From: Lachnospiraceae bacterium NC2004 | GTDB lineage: Bacteria; Bacillota; Clostridia; Lachnospirales; Lachnospiraceae | Assembly: GCA_000621905.1 (NCBI GenBank) | Contig: JHXB01000001.1 | Location: forward strand, 517,800 to 581,799 | Reading direction: 5' to 3' | Length of the DNA stretch: 64,000 nucleotides | Shown: in pieces, positions 14,576-24,188 of the stretch | Layout: every line of letters starts with the position of its first letter | Numbering within the stretch: the stretch's first letter is position 1 | The notes under the pieces: model-generated | Database searches by the model: none | The model's input: the letters and a program-made list of their open reading frames with translations, nothing else | What the model was told of the DNA's origin: nothing | Made by a program: the position numbers and the translations under genes

Positions 14576-15124
14576 TTATTCTTCAACATCATCAGACTCT
14601 TCTTCAGTATCTTCTCCGGCCAAAACCTTATCAAGCTCGACATCCTGAGAATTGTTAACATTGGCCTTGGCTAATGCCAATGTCTTCTCATCAGTATAAT
14701 TACCCCAGAATACAATAAAAAGTAATCCGAGCACCAACGCAATCGCACCGTATATAAAAGGAATTGAAAATGTCCTGTCGTACTTAACAGTAGCTTTTAA
14801 ATCCTCGTTACTGGTAAAAGCATTATGCTTGATAGTTACAGTTTCAGGTACTTTAGACTCATCACTATAAAATGTATTATTCATAAAATGCCAGGTCTTA
14901 CCATTATATACAAATGTATAAACACCGTAATACAGTGTGTTCTTGCCGTCTTCCTGCTTAACACAGCTTCCTAAAGATGCTGTTGCTGTAAGTTTACAAT
15001 CTTCATAACCCTTGTTACTCTTAACGCTAATAACTATACTTCCTACCGTACAAACTACTGCAACAATTGCAAAAAACAAGATAACAAGCGAAAACTTATG
15101 ATAAAAACCTATTCTTGACTTCAT
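14576..15124 (-). CDS. Membrane protein with external domain, DUF3592-like
   Basis: 182 residues: TM1 at ~10-33, an extracytoplasmic region of ~85 residues (LTATASLGSC, YYGVYTFVYNGKTW and a VTIKHNA segment), TM2 at ~125-147, then a very acidic cytoplasmic tail. This two-helix layout with a beta-rich insert is that of DUF3592 proteins, for which no role is established. GGAGGGG precedes the ATG. It follows rsfS by 18 bp and is likely the last gene of the ribosome/NAD cluster. The family call is tentative. Confidence 0.65.
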   Translation of the reverse strand: MKSRIGFYHKFSLVILFFAIVAVVCTVGSIVISVKSNKGYEDCKLTATASLGSCVKQEDGKNTLYYGVYTFVYNGKTWHFMNNTFYSDESKVPETVTIKHNAFTSNEDLKATVKYDRTFSIPFIYGAIALVLGLLFIVFWGNYTDEKTLALAKANVNNSQDVELDKVLAGEDTEEESDDVEE

Positions 15125-15142
15125 AATGCCCCTCCAATAATA

Positions 15143-15496
15143 TTATAAGCTATCTACAGATACTTCTATTCCGTCTTTCCAGATTCTTTCAAGATCATAA
15201 AAGCCTCTGTCTTCAGCATTAAATACATGAACAATAATATCACCATAATCAAGAAGAATCCATGTAGTAGACTGTCTTCCCTCAATTGACTTAGGAATGA
15301 AACCTGCTCTTCCAAGCATCTCTTCTACATTGTCTGTAATAGCCTGAAGCTGGTTCTTATTGCTTCCATCGGCAATAAGAAAATAATCAGCTATTATGGA
15401 AATATTAGAAATATCGATTATCTTAATATTCTTGGCAAGCTTGTCATCCATAGCCTTATATGCAAGCTTAGCCATCTCTTTGGAATTATTATGCAT
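15143..15496 (-). CDS. rsfS: Ribosomal silencing factor RsfS
   Basis: 117 residues of the Iojap/RsfS family, which binds ribosomal protein L14 and blocks 30S-50S joining under nutrient limitation. Family segments visible are ADYFLIADGSNKNQLQAI and WILLDYGDIIVHVFNAEDRGFYDLERIW. The frame extends upstream, but the ATG at 15496 with CAGGAGAG at correct spacing is the start; it overlaps the yqeK stop by 8 bases. yqeK-rsfS adjacency is a conserved Firmicutes order. Confidence 0.93.
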   Translation of the reverse strand: MHNNSKEMAKLAYKAMDDKLAKNIKIIDISNISIIADYFLIADGSNKNQLQAITDNVEEMLGRAGFIPKSIEGRQSTTWILLDYGDIIVHVFNAEDRGFYDLERIWKDGIEVSVDSL

Positions 15497-16070
15497 TGTT
15501 ACTCTCCTGTTTCTTAATATAATATTCGTAAGTCTCTCTAGAGGCATCGTCAATAAGACTCTTCTTGCCCTCTAGGTACTTAAGCGTATTCTCAATAATC
15601 TTAACAATACAACTTGTTCTGTCATGAAATGCAAGGTGTCTCACTTCATCCATCCCCGGCAGTTCTTTTCTATTAGGTTCTATATAATCAGCAATAAATA
15701 AAATCTCTTCTAAAGGCGACATGTCAGCCTTACCTGTCGTATGGCATCTTATAGCAGAAAGAATCTCTTCATCATCAATCTCGTAATAATCAGCAGCAAA
15801 CTCTGCTCCCAACTTAGCGTGAAGCAACTCCAGATTCTCCCTCTCGGCATCGGTAATCTCAACCTTATATTTCTTAGCCGCTTTAAGCTTCTCCTTGTCA
15901 GACAAACACTTAGCACTATCATGCAACAGTCCTGCAATAAGCGCTTTATTGACATCCTCGCCATAACACATAGCCATTGAAGCTGCAGTATATGCAACAC
16001 CTAAGGTGTGCTCATATCTCTTCTTGCTAAGGTCGTCTTTAAGCCTCTTCTTCATATCATTAATATTCAC
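15489..16070 (-). CDS. yqeK: YqeK-family HD-domain phosphohydrolase
   Basis: About 193 residues with the HD metal-binding pattern: RYEHTLGVAYTA near the start, LLHDSAKCL with the HD pair, a later HAKLGAEFA and the RCHTTGK segment. Family members hydrolyse diadenosine tetraphosphate symmetrically. The GTG at 16070 lies 8 bases after GAGG and is preferred over the GTG at 16079, which touches that sequence; the ATG at 16055 is another option. It is next to nadD, as in many Firmicutes. Confidence 0.88.
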   Translation of the reverse strand: MNINDMKKRLKDDLSKKRYEHTLGVAYTAASMAMCYGEDVNKALIAGLLHDSAKCLSDKEKLKAAKKYKVEITDAERENLELLHAKLGAEFAADYYEIDDEEILSAIRCHTTGKADMSPLEEILFIADYIEPNRKELPGMDEVRHLAFHDRTSCIVKIIENTLKYLEGKKSLIDDASRETYEYYIKKQESNNA

Positions 16071-16115
16071 TTTAGTCACCTCAACAATAAATTATCGCAC
16101 ATATTACAACAGAAA

Positions 16116-16709
16116 TCAAATGTATAAGCTATGTGCAACAATATATTCGCTAACACTCTCGGGAACCAGTTCACTAATATCCAAGTTATTACGTACTCTG
16201 TCTCTTATATCACTTGAAGATATAATGGTATTCGGGCTTTTAAGCATAGTAATGCGATCATCGTACCCAAGCTCATCAATCTTCTTATTACATTTTAAAA
16301 TGTCGTCATCCCCTCTCACAGCAACTAATATGTTAGCTAACTTAATAATCTCATCGGGATAACGCCATTTGTCAAAGTACATCAAAGAATCTGCACCCAT
16401 TATAAAGTAGAATTCGTCTTTAGGAGATGCGCTCTTTAACTCTCTTAAAGTATCAACCGTATAAGTGGCACCTTCTCTTAGAATCTCAACATCAGAGTAA
16501 ATGAAACCATCCTCGTATTTAATTGCAAGCTTAATCATATTAATCCTGTCTTCATCAGTTACTCCTTCAATACTTCTGTACTGCGGATGATGATTAGGCA
16601 TAATTAGCACATGATCAAGCTGCTGCTCGATCAGAGCATGCTTGGCAATAGTTAAATGCCCGTTATGTATAGGATTAAATGTTCCACCCAATATACCAAT
16701 CTTACTCAT
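16116..16709 (-). CDS. nadD: Nicotinate-nucleotide adenylyltransferase
   Basis: 197 residues. Transfers AMP from ATP to nicotinate mononucleotide to form deamido-NAD. The nucleotidyltransferase signature GGTFNPIHNGHL is at residues ~8-19, and the C-terminal ISSSDIRDRV motif is present. Downstream yqeK is 46 bp away, upstream yhbY 8 bp away. Length and motifs are typical. Confidence 0.95.
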   Translation of the reverse strand: MSKIGILGGTFNPIHNGHLTIAKHALIEQQLDHVLIMPNHHPQYRSIEGVTDEDRINMIKLAIKYEDGFIYSDVEILREGATYTVDTLRELKSASPKDEFYFIMGADSLMYFDKWRYPDEIIKLANILVAVRGDDDILKCNKKIDELGYDDRITMLKSPNTIISSSDIRDRVRNNLDISELVPESVSEYIVAHSLYI

Positions 16710-16717
16710 ATAATTCC

Positions 16718-17017
16718 TTACTTTTTGGGAAACTCTATCTTAGGATCTTTGTTATTGCGCTTATAAAGAATAATCTTCTTACCGATTACCTTAACAACCG
16801 TAGAATGTGTACGCTCTGAAATGACCTCAGCTATATCCCTAGGATCATTGGCACAATTCTTTAAAACACCAATCTTGATAAGCTCTCGCTTCTCTAAAGC
16901 GGCAGCGATCCCTTCAATCATCTCAGGTGTCACACTGCCCTTACCCACATTAAATATAGGATCAAGAGAATGAGCTAAGCTCATAAGATGCGCTCTTTCT
17001 TTACTATTTAAAGACAT
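16718..17017 (-). CDS. yhbY: YhbY/CRM-domain RNA-binding protein
   Basis: 99 residues forming one CRS1-YhbY (CRM) domain: LMSLAHSLDPIFNVGKGSV, then KRELIKIGVLKNC and a final basic tail (ILYKRNNKDPKIEFPKK). The GxxG-like loop of the family is represented by VGKGSV. Relatives bind pre-50S particles, which fits the position between obgE and nadD among ribosome-assembly genes. Confidence 0.92.
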   Translation of the reverse strand: MSLNSKERAHLMSLAHSLDPIFNVGKGSVTPEMIEGIAAALEKRELIKIGVLKNCANDPRDIAEVISERTHSTVVKVIGKKIILYKRNNKDPKIEFPKK

Positions 17018-17029
17018 ATATATTCCTCA

Positions 17030-18307
17030 CTAATCATAATATTCAAACTCAAGATCTGAAACCTTTACGGTGTCGCCTTCCTCTAAACCAAGTTCTTTTA
17101 ACTCGTTAATAACGTTATTGTCTCTCATAAACTTCTGGAAGAACTCAAAACCTCTCTCATCCTCAAGATTAGTATATCCAAGCATCCTCTCAACTTTCTC
17201 GCCTGTTACACTAAATACATGAGGTTCAACCATTTCGCAAATGATAGAATCACCGCTGTGATCATTTCTCGTAATCTCAAATTCCTGCTCAAATATAAGA
17301 GTCTCTTTAGGGCACTCCTTAAGAAGCTCTAAAATGTGAAACTTAAGCTCTTTGATACCCTGTCCGCTGACGCAGGAAATCGGATAAACCTTAATTCCTG
17401 TAGGCTCAAACTCTTCTTTAATCTTGGCAATTGCAGTATCTACATCATATAACGCGTCAATCTTGTTAGCTGCAATAACCTGCGGTCTCTTTAAAATCTC
17501 AGGGTTATAGGCCTCAATTTCCTTATTGATAGCCTTGATATCTGCAATAGGATCTCTTCCTTCAACACCTGCAGCATCAACCATATGAACGATAACTCTA
17601 CATCTCTCAATATGTCTTAAGAACTCAAATCCAAGACCGATACCTTCAGATGCCCCCTCGATAATACCGGGAATATCTGCAATACAAAAGCTCTCTTCAC
17701 CCATATCTACAATACCGAGATTAGGATTAAGAGTAGTAAAATGATAATTGGCAATCTTAGGTCTTGCATTGGTGGTCGAACTCAAAAATGTAGACTTACC
17801 TACATTAGGGAAACCTACCAAACCAACATCAGCAATAACCTTAAGCTCTAAGGTAACAAAAAGCTCTGTAGCCTCCTGACCCGGCTGAGCATACTTAGGC
17901 GCCTGCATAACAGAGGTAACATAATGCATATTACCCTTGCCACCTCTTCCACCTTTAAGCAAATGCTGTGGCTCAGTCTTGTCTGCCATATCAAGAATAA
18001 CCTTACCGGTCTCAAAATCTTTGATAACAGTTCCAGGTGGCACCTTTAAGACAATATCGGCACCATTCTTACCATGACACCTTCTCTTGCCACCCTCTTG
18101 ACCATCTTCGGCTTTATATTTCTGTTTATGACGATAATCATTAAGAGTGTTCATACCCTGATCAACAACAAATATAACATCTCCACCGTTACCGCCGTCA
18201 CCACCGTCAGGACCGCCGTCAGGCACATAAAGCTCTCTTCTAAAGCTTACATGGCCATCTCCGCCCTTGCCGGAGCTTATAAATATCTTAGCTCTGTCTG
18301 CAAACAT
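17030..18307 (-). CDS. obgE: Obg-family GTPase, ribosome assembly
   Basis: 425 residues in three domains: the glycine-rich Obg fold (~1-158, GGKGGDGHVSFRRE and GGDGGNGGDVIF), a G domain (GFPNVGKST, DIPGIIEGA, NKID) and the C-terminal OCT domain (~345-425) found in Firmicutes Obg. It acts in late 50S maturation and stress signalling, and binds ppGpp in Bacillus. GGAG precedes the ATG. A hairpin with a short U-tract lies between rpmA and obgE. Confidence 0.97.
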   Translation of the reverse strand: MFADRAKIFISSGKGGDGHVSFRRELYVPDGGPDGGDGGNGGDVIFVVDQGMNTLNDYRHKQKYKAEDGQEGGKRRCHGKNGADIVLKVPPGTVIKDFETGKVILDMADKTEPQHLLKGGRGGKGNMHYVTSVMQAPKYAQPGQEATELFVTLELKVIADVGLVGFPNVGKSTFLSSTTNARPKIANYHFTTLNPNLGIVDMGEESFCIADIPGIIEGASEGIGLGFEFLRHIERCRVIVHMVDAAGVEGRDPIADIKAINKEIEAYNPEILKRPQVIAANKIDALYDVDTAIAKIKEEFEPTGIKVYPISCVSGQGIKELKFHILELLKECPKETLIFEQEFEITRNDHSGDSIICEMVEPHVFSVTGEKVERMLGYTNLEDERGFEFFQKFMRDNNVINELKELGLEEGDTVKVSDLEFEYYD

Positions 18308-18330
18308 AGTATTATCTCCATATCAATAAC

Positions 18331-18359
18331 AAAAGGCTGCCGAATAATATCCGACAGCC
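18331..18359 (-). terminator. Weak terminator/attenuator between rpmA and obgE
   Basis: On the minus strand GGCTGTCGG pairs with CGGCAGCC (one G-U) around an AT loop and is followed by TTTTG. The short U-tract would allow partial readthrough into obgE. Confidence 0.6.
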
Positions 18360-18372
18360 CACAAATAATCAA

Positions 18373-18660
18373 TTACTTGCTCTCAGCAGGATAGATAGAA
18401 ACCTGTTTCTTGTCTCTACCCTTTCTCTCGAAGCGAACGATACCGTCTGTTAAAGCGAACAATGTATCATCACCACCGATACCTACATTAACACCAGGAT
18501 GAATCTTAGTACCACGCTGTCTGTATAAAATGTTACCAGCCTTAACAAACTGTCCGTCTGCTCTCTTGGCACCTAATCTCTTAGACTCTGAATCTCTACC
18601 GTTCTTAGTAGAACCCATTCCTTTCTTATGTGCGAATAACTGAAGGTTTAACTTAATCAT
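18373..18660 (-). CDS. rpmA: 50S ribosomal protein L27, precursor form
   Basis: 95 residues. After the N-terminal extension MIKLNLQLF the mature [20 protein letters not shown] sequence begins. In Firmicutes this extension is removed by the protease Prp, needed to expose the L27 tail that reaches the peptidyl-transferase centre. Prp is encoded by the gene immediately upstream (2 bp). The expected cut is between Phe9 and Ala10. Confidence 0.97.
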   Translation of the reverse strand: MIKLNLQLFAHKKGMGSTKNGRDSESKRLGAKRADGQFVKAGNILYRQRGTKIHPGVNVGIGGDDTLFALTDGIVRFERKGRDKKQVSIYPAESK

Positions 18661-18662
18661 AT

Positions 18663-18992
18663 CTACACCTCCTTTAAGGTAATTAAAAGGTATTCTTTGC
18701 CGTATTCACTAACCACCGTATCTAAACCTAATTTAAGAGAATCAATCAAAATCTTAACATCGTCACCGTATTCATCAGAAAATGTTACCGTGTAACGATT
18801 AGACTTGCTATCCTCATCCATCTTGAACTTACAATCTGTAAATCTCTCGATGGAATTAACAGTATTGATAAATATCATCGATACCGCTGAACAAACTATG
18901 TCATGTCCATGATCAGCATATCCGGCATGCCCTTCAAACCTCATCTTCTTAACAAGGCCTTTAGGACTCTCGTAAAATGTAACTTTAATCAT
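18663..18992 (-). CDS. prp: Prp cysteine protease for L27 maturation
   Basis: 109 residues. The catalytic pair is in [18 protein letters not shown], with His22 and Cys34 at the same positions reported for the Staphylococcus enzyme. It cleaves the N-terminal extension of L27, encoded 2 bp downstream. It is placed between rplU and rpmA as in most Firmicutes. The start ATG is 5 bp after the rplU stop. Confidence 0.93.
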   Translation of the reverse strand: MIKVTFYESPKGLVKKMRFEGHAGYADHGHDIVCSAVSMIFINTVNSIERFTDCKFKMDEDSKSNRYTVTFSDEYGDDVKILIDSLKLGLDTVVSEYGKEYLLITLKEV

Positions 18993-18997
18993 AATTA

Positions 18998-19306
18998 TTA
19001 AGCGTTAATCTTGTCGATTGTAAGCTTAGTATAAGCCTGTCTATGGCCGTTCTTCTTGTGATAGCCGAGCTTTCTCTTGTACTTGTAAACGATGACTTTC
19101 TTGTCACGTCCCTCTTCTACAACAGAAGCCTCAACGCTAGCACCAGCCACTGTAGGGTTACCGATCTTAACGTCAGAATCGCTTACCATAAGCACCTGAT
19201 CGAAGGTATACTTGTCACCCTCGCTAAGACCAAGCTTCTCAACCTTAATGGTATCACCCTCGGAAACCTTATACTGCTTTCCGCCTGTTGCTATAATCGC
19301 GTACAT
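18998..19306 (-). CDS. rplU: 50S ribosomal protein L21
   Basis: 102 residues, full length, starting [18 protein letters not shown] and ending in the conserved [21 protein letters not shown] region. AGGAGG precedes the ATG. First gene of the rplU-prp-rpmA-obgE run, with its own promoter (19385-19413) and a 70-nt leader that may autoregulate. Confidence 0.97.
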   Translation of the reverse strand: MYAIIATGGKQYKVSEGDTIKVEKLGLSEGDKYTFDQVLMVSDSDVKIGNPTVAGASVEASVVEEGRDKKVIVYKYKRKLGYHKKNGHRQAYTKLTIDKINA

Positions 19307-19378
19307 ATAGCACCTCCTAAATCAAATCTCGCCAGCTTACGGTGGCATAAAGCACTTAAACCTAACTGAGCGGCATAC
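19307..19378 (-). ncRNA. Candidate L21 leader (5' UTR autoregulatory element)
   Basis: About 72 nt between the predicted transcription start and rplU. Firmicutes rplU mRNAs often carry an L21-binding leader (Rfam L21_leader), and this position and length fit. Short pairings are visible (for example GCCACCGTAAGCTGGC), but I could not verify the consensus structure, so this is a positional candidate. Confidence 0.45.
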
Positions 19379-19384
19379 CTTGAT

Positions 19385-19413
19385 ATATTATCATCAGATA
19401 TATATATTGTCAA
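19385..19413 (-). promoter_or_regulatory. rplU operon promoter
   Basis: On the minus strand TTGACA (19413-19408) and TAATAT (19390-19385) are 17 bp apart. This shows the ribosomal cluster is transcribed independently of the cotH gene upstream. Confidence 0.75.
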
Positions 19414-19434
19414 GCATAATTTATAAAATAAGCA

Positions 19435-19478
19435 ATAAGACAGGATAAAAAGATTATTCCTCTCTTATCCTGTCTTAT
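19435..19478 (-). terminator. Terminator-like stem after the CotH gene
   Basis: ATAAGACAGGATAA and its exact complement (19465-19478) form a 14-bp stem with a 16-nt loop, directly after the cotH stop. The U-tract is weak. Confidence 0.6.
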
Positions 19479-19481
19479 AAA

Positions 19482-22400
19482 TTACATGCTCTTAACTGTC
19501 CAGTCGCTATATTGCTTACTCTTGCCATTATAGTTATATGCCCTCACCTTGACATATAGCTTCTTGCATTTCTTAAGCTTTTTGGATTTAAGTGTAAGGC
19601 CGGTCTTTTTGGTATACTTCTTAATAATCGCATTCTTATCAGCTTCGGCATTGGCTAAAGACTTATATACTGCAATCTGATAGCCTTTAGCACCTTTAGA
19701 CTTATTAAGAGATATCTTAAGCTTTGTCTTACCTTGTTTCTTTATTGATTTAACATTTACAGCATCAGGCAAAGCATCGCCTACAGTCACGTTGGTGGAC
19801 CTGATAACTGTAGTATCGTCCTCCCTTGTAAGGATAGAGTATATGGTTGTTGTACCCTTCTTCTTACCCATGACTACACCCAAGCTGTTGACTTCGGCGA
19901 TCTCGGGGTCTTCTGATTTATATGTAATTAAGTTAAATCCTCTGTAATAAGGATGCATATTCTTGCTGTCAAGGGTTATACCGAGGTTTGACAGGCTGCC
20001 TTTAGCTATTTTGATATTCTTCCTTACTTTAAAATCATCAGGAAGACACATCTTGTCCTCACTCTCAACAATAACCGTGGTGCTGGTTTTGCAGTTATTA
20101 TACTCTGCAACAACTATATATGTACCTTCCTTCTCAAATGAAAATGTATCCGTCTCCTTAATAGGTATAAGGTGATTAATATCGCTTCCGTATGACCACT
20201 TTATTTTGCTTGAGCTTATACCTTCAGGATACACCCCAAGATAAGACAGCATATCAAAATACTCGGTACTTACTTCACCATCAGCAGACACTACAGGTAC
20301 ATAATACTTGTCAGAGTTAAATTTAATGACTGTATCGTTCTTATAATCCTTTTTGTTGATAAATTTAGCGTATATATCACGAGGCTTATATAATCCGGCA
20401 TTTATACGCATATAAACTGACGAAGTCGGGTCGTATTGAACCTCTCCGCCTTCTTCATCGATAAAATACCAGCCGTCAAAAACATATCCGTTCTTAACAG
20501 GATCCTTTGGCATCTCGCTATCTAAGAATCTGAATTCTACAGGGTCAAAATGTACTTCAGCGACAAGCTTGTCATCAACATAAAACTTAGCAGGCTCAAA
20601 AACAGGGTCAACGCCTAAATAATCAATATCCCTGTCAGTTATACTTAAACCGTCGCGAATATCATCCTTAAACCTTTGAACCTCGTTATAATAATTAAGA
20701 GTGTAAGGGTCACCGCTTGCATTTTGGTAGTACATTACGCCGTTGTCGTCACAGCCTTCCTTCATATCAGAACCCATAAGGTTAGAATATCTCACCTGAT
20801 AATTAGAAAGAGCATGGATATACATCTTTTTTGCGTATTGGTCGATTGTTCCGCCGTCCTTTATCGCATCAACCATCTCTTTTCTAAATACTTCCCATCT
20901 TTTTATCATATTATTCTTAAATTCTTTGTCATATTTAGAAAGAAACAACACCCACGGAGCTCTCTCTCCTATGTCAAATGCTGAATAATCAAGCTTAATC
21001 TTGCTGCTGCTCGTGCTGTCAGCACCCCAAGCAACATAGTCAAAGTCCCATATAGGTCCCCAATAAAGCTTGTCATTTCTGTCCTTATACATATATGTAC
21101 TGCTTCCGGAATATGCGTCACCGTTCTTAGAGAATTCCTGAATCCAGTAATAATCAATAAGCGACTGCTCATCCATGTAGTCACGCCATGATTCCTTTGA
21201 AGCGTTATCGCTTGCATTCATGGAAGAATCTGCCGATGCGTCAGCCGATGTATCATTGACAAGCTTATCAATCTTATTTAAATAATCTTCTATATATTTG
21301 ACCTGTGCTTCCTTGGCTTTTTCAGGATATTCCTCGTCATACTCAGGCTTGTCTATCCTGAATGTATTGTTGTCAATATAAAATGTAGGTGATTCATCCA
21401 AAGATTCAGTAAGCCATGAAGCACCCATGGTTAATATGTATCCTCCTGTAATTCCAGGCTCCTCACTCTGATAATCTTCAGATAAATCAGCGATATTAAC
21501 ATTGTTCTTGTCTATTCTTATCTGTTGACAAAGCTGGTAGCATCCGCAGTATTCACCTGATATTACAACATCAACAAAGACGCTCTTAACACTGTATTTA
21601 AGGCCTAGTCTGGCTGCAAGGTCATATGTAAACTTATTGCGAATCATGGTATAGTCATAATAGTTGGCGAGAAGCACCCAGTGCTTGCATTTGCCCATAC
21701 CAAACATATCAACTGACTTGTCAAGCTTTACCTTATACGGCTTCTTGTCAGTCTGCCATGTAGAGTTACCGCGTCCTTTAAGGTAGTCAAGCTCATACGT
21801 CGCATCTTTAAAGGTATCATCACTGTATTCTGACTTATACCCGTCAGGCACCTGTACATTAAGATTGCCGTAGCCCGTCGTTGTATGAAGGGGAGAACCG
21901 TTGATTTGGTCGATTGTATTGACTTCCTTATCAAGATCGAAATCAAGTACAGGGTTAGATCCCTCAGTAAAGAACATACTCTCAAGATATAAGAAGCCCT
22001 TAACACCTGATTTATCAAGAATCTTACCTGTTGAATCTTTAGCACTGTCAGCCTCGAATCTTAAGTAAATGTGACCTTTGCCGGAAAGTGCAGCACCCCT
22101 AACATCAATCGATAAACTCTTGGTAGCCTCCAATTCATTGTCACCTGTTCTCTTGATATCAAGTGCGGCAAATGGTGTAGATGAGCTTCCAAAATAAAGA
22201 TACCCCTTACCCTTAAGGTTCTTCTTGGCAAGCATATTATATACTACTCTTCCGACTTTATAATTGCCGAAATCATACTCTCCAAGGTCAATCTTGGTAT
22301 TAGCTAAAACACCTGTATCTACGCTGTTGGTCTCTAAGCCTTCAACATCATCAAGAGTCTTAGATACCTTGTAGGTAATCTGATTTGGAGCACTGATACC

Positions 22401-22685
22401 CTTAGCATTAAACTCTTCTGCAAAATTATGTCTATAAAAAGCGTTAGGAACACCTAGTGCCTTAGCCTCATCAACAACATACTTTAAAGCCTCCGGAGAG
22501 TATTTAGGATTCTCTACAGTTTCTTCATCAGGATAACCCAGCTCAGCTGCGTTGTCACATTGATTCCAGGCATCTGCTTCCTCACCTTCCGCCCTAACAT
22601 TAACTCTACTTGCAGGAGCAATTAAAGCAAATGTAAGCAGACACGCCATAAACAGCGCCACATATCTCTTATAACCGGTAACCAT
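19482..22685 (-). CDS. Secreted CotH-kinase-family surface protein
   Basis: About 1067 residues. A signal peptide (residues ~5-35) is followed by a lectin-like/unknown region, then a CotH domain: KGRGNSTWQTDKKPYKVKLD, HWVLLANYYDYTMIRNK, GCYQLCQQI and, later, YWGPIWDFDYVAWG, which hold the kinase-like residues of the spore-coat CotH family. The C-terminal third has an InlB-type GWY repeat (DGWYFIDEEGG), a BIG2-like Ig domain and a final fibronectin-like segment of the AKGYQI...YVKVRAYNYNGKS type seen in Lachnospiraceae surface proteins. ATG at 22685 chosen because AGGAGG is correctly spaced to it; a TTG four codons earlier is too close. Likely an extracellular protein kinase or carbohydrate-associated protein; not proven. 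Confidence 0.85.
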   Translation of the reverse strand: MVTGYKRYVALFMACLLTFALIAPASRVNVRAEGEEADAWNQCDNAAELGYPDEETVENPKYSPEALKYVVDEAKALGVPNAFYRHNFAEEFNAKGISAPNQITYKVSKTLDDVEGLETNSVDTGVLANTKIDLGEYDFGNYKVGRVVYNMLAKKNLKGKGYLYFGSSSTPFAALDIKRTGDNELEATKSLSIDVRGAALSGKGHIYLRFEADSAKDSTGKILDKSGVKGFLYLESMFFTEGSNPVLDFDLDKEVNTIDQINGSPLHTTTGYGNLNVQVPDGYKSEYSDDTFKDATYELDYLKGRGNSTWQTDKKPYKVKLDKSVDMFGMGKCKHWVLLANYYDYTMIRNKFTYDLAARLGLKYSVKSVFVDVVISGEYCGCYQLCQQIRIDKNNVNIADLSEDYQSEEPGITGGYILTMGASWLTESLDESPTFYIDNNTFRIDKPEYDEEYPEKAKEAQVKYIEDYLNKIDKLVNDTSADASADSSMNASDNASKESWRDYMDEQSLIDYYWIQEFSKNGDAYSGSSTYMYKDRNDKLYWGPIWDFDYVAWGADSTSSSKIKLDYSAFDIGERAPWVLFLSKYDKEFKNNMIKRWEVFRKEMVDAIKDGGTIDQYAKKMYIHALSNYQVRYSNLMGSDMKEGCDDNGVMYYQNASGDPYTLNYYNEVQRFKDDIRDGLSITDRDIDYLGVDPVFEPAKFYVDDKLVAEVHFDPVEFRFLDSEMPKDPVKNGYVFDGWYFIDEEGGEVQYDPTSSVYMRINAGLYKPRDIYAKFINKKDYKNDTVIKFNSDKYYVPVVSADGEVSTEYFDMLSYLGVYPEGISSSKIKWSYGSDINHLIPIKETDTFSFEKEGTYIVVAEYNNCKTSTTVIVESEDKMCLPDDFKVRKNIKIAKGSLSNLGITLDSKNMHPYYRGFNLITYKSEDPEIAEVNSLGVVMGKKKGTTTIYSILTREDDTTVIRSTNVTVGDALPDAVNVKSIKKQGKTKLKISLNKSKGAKGYQIAVYKSLANAEADKNAIIKKYTKKTGLTLKSKKLKKCKKLYVKVRAYNYNGKSKQYSDWTVKSM

Positions 22686-22730
22686 TATAAACAACACCTC
22701 CTAATTATTAGTTTAATTACCGAAACAAAC

Positions 22731-24155
22731 CTACCTCCATCCGGCAGGAATTTTGTTCTTAATATTGCCGTTCAATGCTTTACCCCATCCGATAGGATAA
22801 TTACTTACTGTAACAAGCACATATCCTTTCTTATCAGGCTCGTCTATCTGTATAGTCTCACCCTTTAAGAACTTATCAACTCTTATATCATCAGGTTCTA
22901 ATACAATTACTCTATCACCATCAACCCTTCCCATAGCCATCGAAAGCGGCTGACTAGGCTCAAACCTGTTCTTCTTCTCATCACCCAAATACACACCAGA
23001 TCTAAGAATCCTTAATCCTCTAACATCAGCCATATCCTTAGGTGAGAGATAAACTCTTTTGTCATGTATCTCAACCCTCTTGTTGTCAACTTCAAACGGA
23101 TAATCCTTAAAGAAAGTCTCACAATCCTCGCTTATCTTGCCACCCTTATAAGGATAAGAACCGTATGACTCTTCATAATCCTCGTGATTGTAGTCAATTC
23201 CTAACTCATCAAGTTCAGCTCTCGTCCTCTTTCTAAGCAGCGCAAGGTAATGCCCCTCTCCTTTGATTCTGTGAGGCCATAACCTTCTGGTCTTCTTTAA
23301 ATCCTCTAAAACATCACCCATGTCTTTATATTGCTCATCAACCCACTCCAGATGGCCGACATCAAACCCTTCATACATAGGCAGTTCAACAATCTCCATA
23401 TAAGGACAACATTTAAGCAAATGAAGAATACTCTCCTCGTCTTCTAAAGGCGAAAATGTACAAGTGGAATAAAGCATCATACCGCCTTCTTTAAGAAGCT
23501 TGGCTCCGGTAACGATGATATCCTTCTGAATATCTGAATAATACTCGCATCCGGTCTGCTCCCAATTCCTAATAATGGAATTCTCTTTACGAAACATGCC
23601 TTCTCCGGAACATGGGGCATCGATTAATATCTTATCAAAGTAACATTTGAGTTTCTTTAAAATCTTAGCGGGTTCTTCAGAAATTACTACAGAATTCTTA
23701 ATTCCAAAAAGCTCAATATTCTTAAGTAAAGCTCTAGCCCTGCTCTGAGAGACATCATTAGAATACAAAACGCCCGTACCATTAAGCTTAGCGCCTAATT
23801 CAGTAGACTTACCGCCCGGTGCCGCACACATATCAAGTACCTTGTCGCCCTCTTCAATAGGAAGCATAGCTGCAGGCGACATTGCAGAAGGCTCCTGTAA
23901 GTAGTAAAGCCCTGCTGAATAATACGGATGCTTAGACGGAGTGTATTTATCTGCGTCAAAATAGAATCCGTTGTCTGTCCACGGAACTTTGGTAAGCTCA
24001 AAAGGCGAAATCTTAAGAAAATCTTCTACCGAAATCTTTAATGTATTGACCCTTAAAGCCTGATACCTCTCTTCATCAAAACAGGCGAAGTAGCGGTAAG
24101 CTTCCTCGCCAAGTTGATCTTTTATTCTGTTAACATATGTCTCAGGTAATTTCAT
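22731..24155 (-). CDS. RsmF-like rRNA cytosine-C5 methyltransferase
   Basis: 474 residues of the RsmB/RsmF (NOL1/NOP2/Sun) family. The SAM-binding motif DMCAAPGGKSTELG, the motif IV DAPCSGEGMFRK with one Cys, and motif VI STCTFSPLEDE with the second (catalytic) Cys are present. The C-terminal ~180 residues form the RsmF-type accessory/PUA-like region with DKRVYLSPKD and NYPIGWGKALNG. It methylates C5 of cytosine in 16S rRNA by family assignment; the exact site is not determinable. It follows the small alarmone synthetase by 33 bp. Confidence 0.9.
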   Translation of the reverse strand: MKLPETYVNRIKDQLGEEAYRYFACFDEERYQALRVNTLKISVEDFLKISPFELTKVPWTDNGFYFDADKYTPSKHPYYSAGLYYLQEPSAMSPAAMLPIEEGDKVLDMCAAPGGKSTELGAKLNGTGVLYSNDVSQSRARALLKNIELFGIKNSVVISEEPAKILKKLKCYFDKILIDAPCSGEGMFRKENSIIRNWEQTGCEYYSDIQKDIIVTGAKLLKEGGMMLYSTCTFSPLEDEESILHLLKCCPYMEIVELPMYEGFDVGHLEWVDEQYKDMGDVLEDLKKTRRLWPHRIKGEGHYLALLRKRTRAELDELGIDYNHEDYEESYGSYPYKGGKISEDCETFFKDYPFEVDNKRVEIHDKRVYLSPKDMADVRGLRILRSGVYLGDEKKNRFEPSQPLSMAMGRVDGDRVIVLEPDDIRVDKFLKGETIQIDEPDKKGYVLVTVSNYPIGWGKALNGNIKNKIPAGWR

Positions 24156-24188
24156 AATGTATATCCTTGTTAATCAATGAGTAATCTG

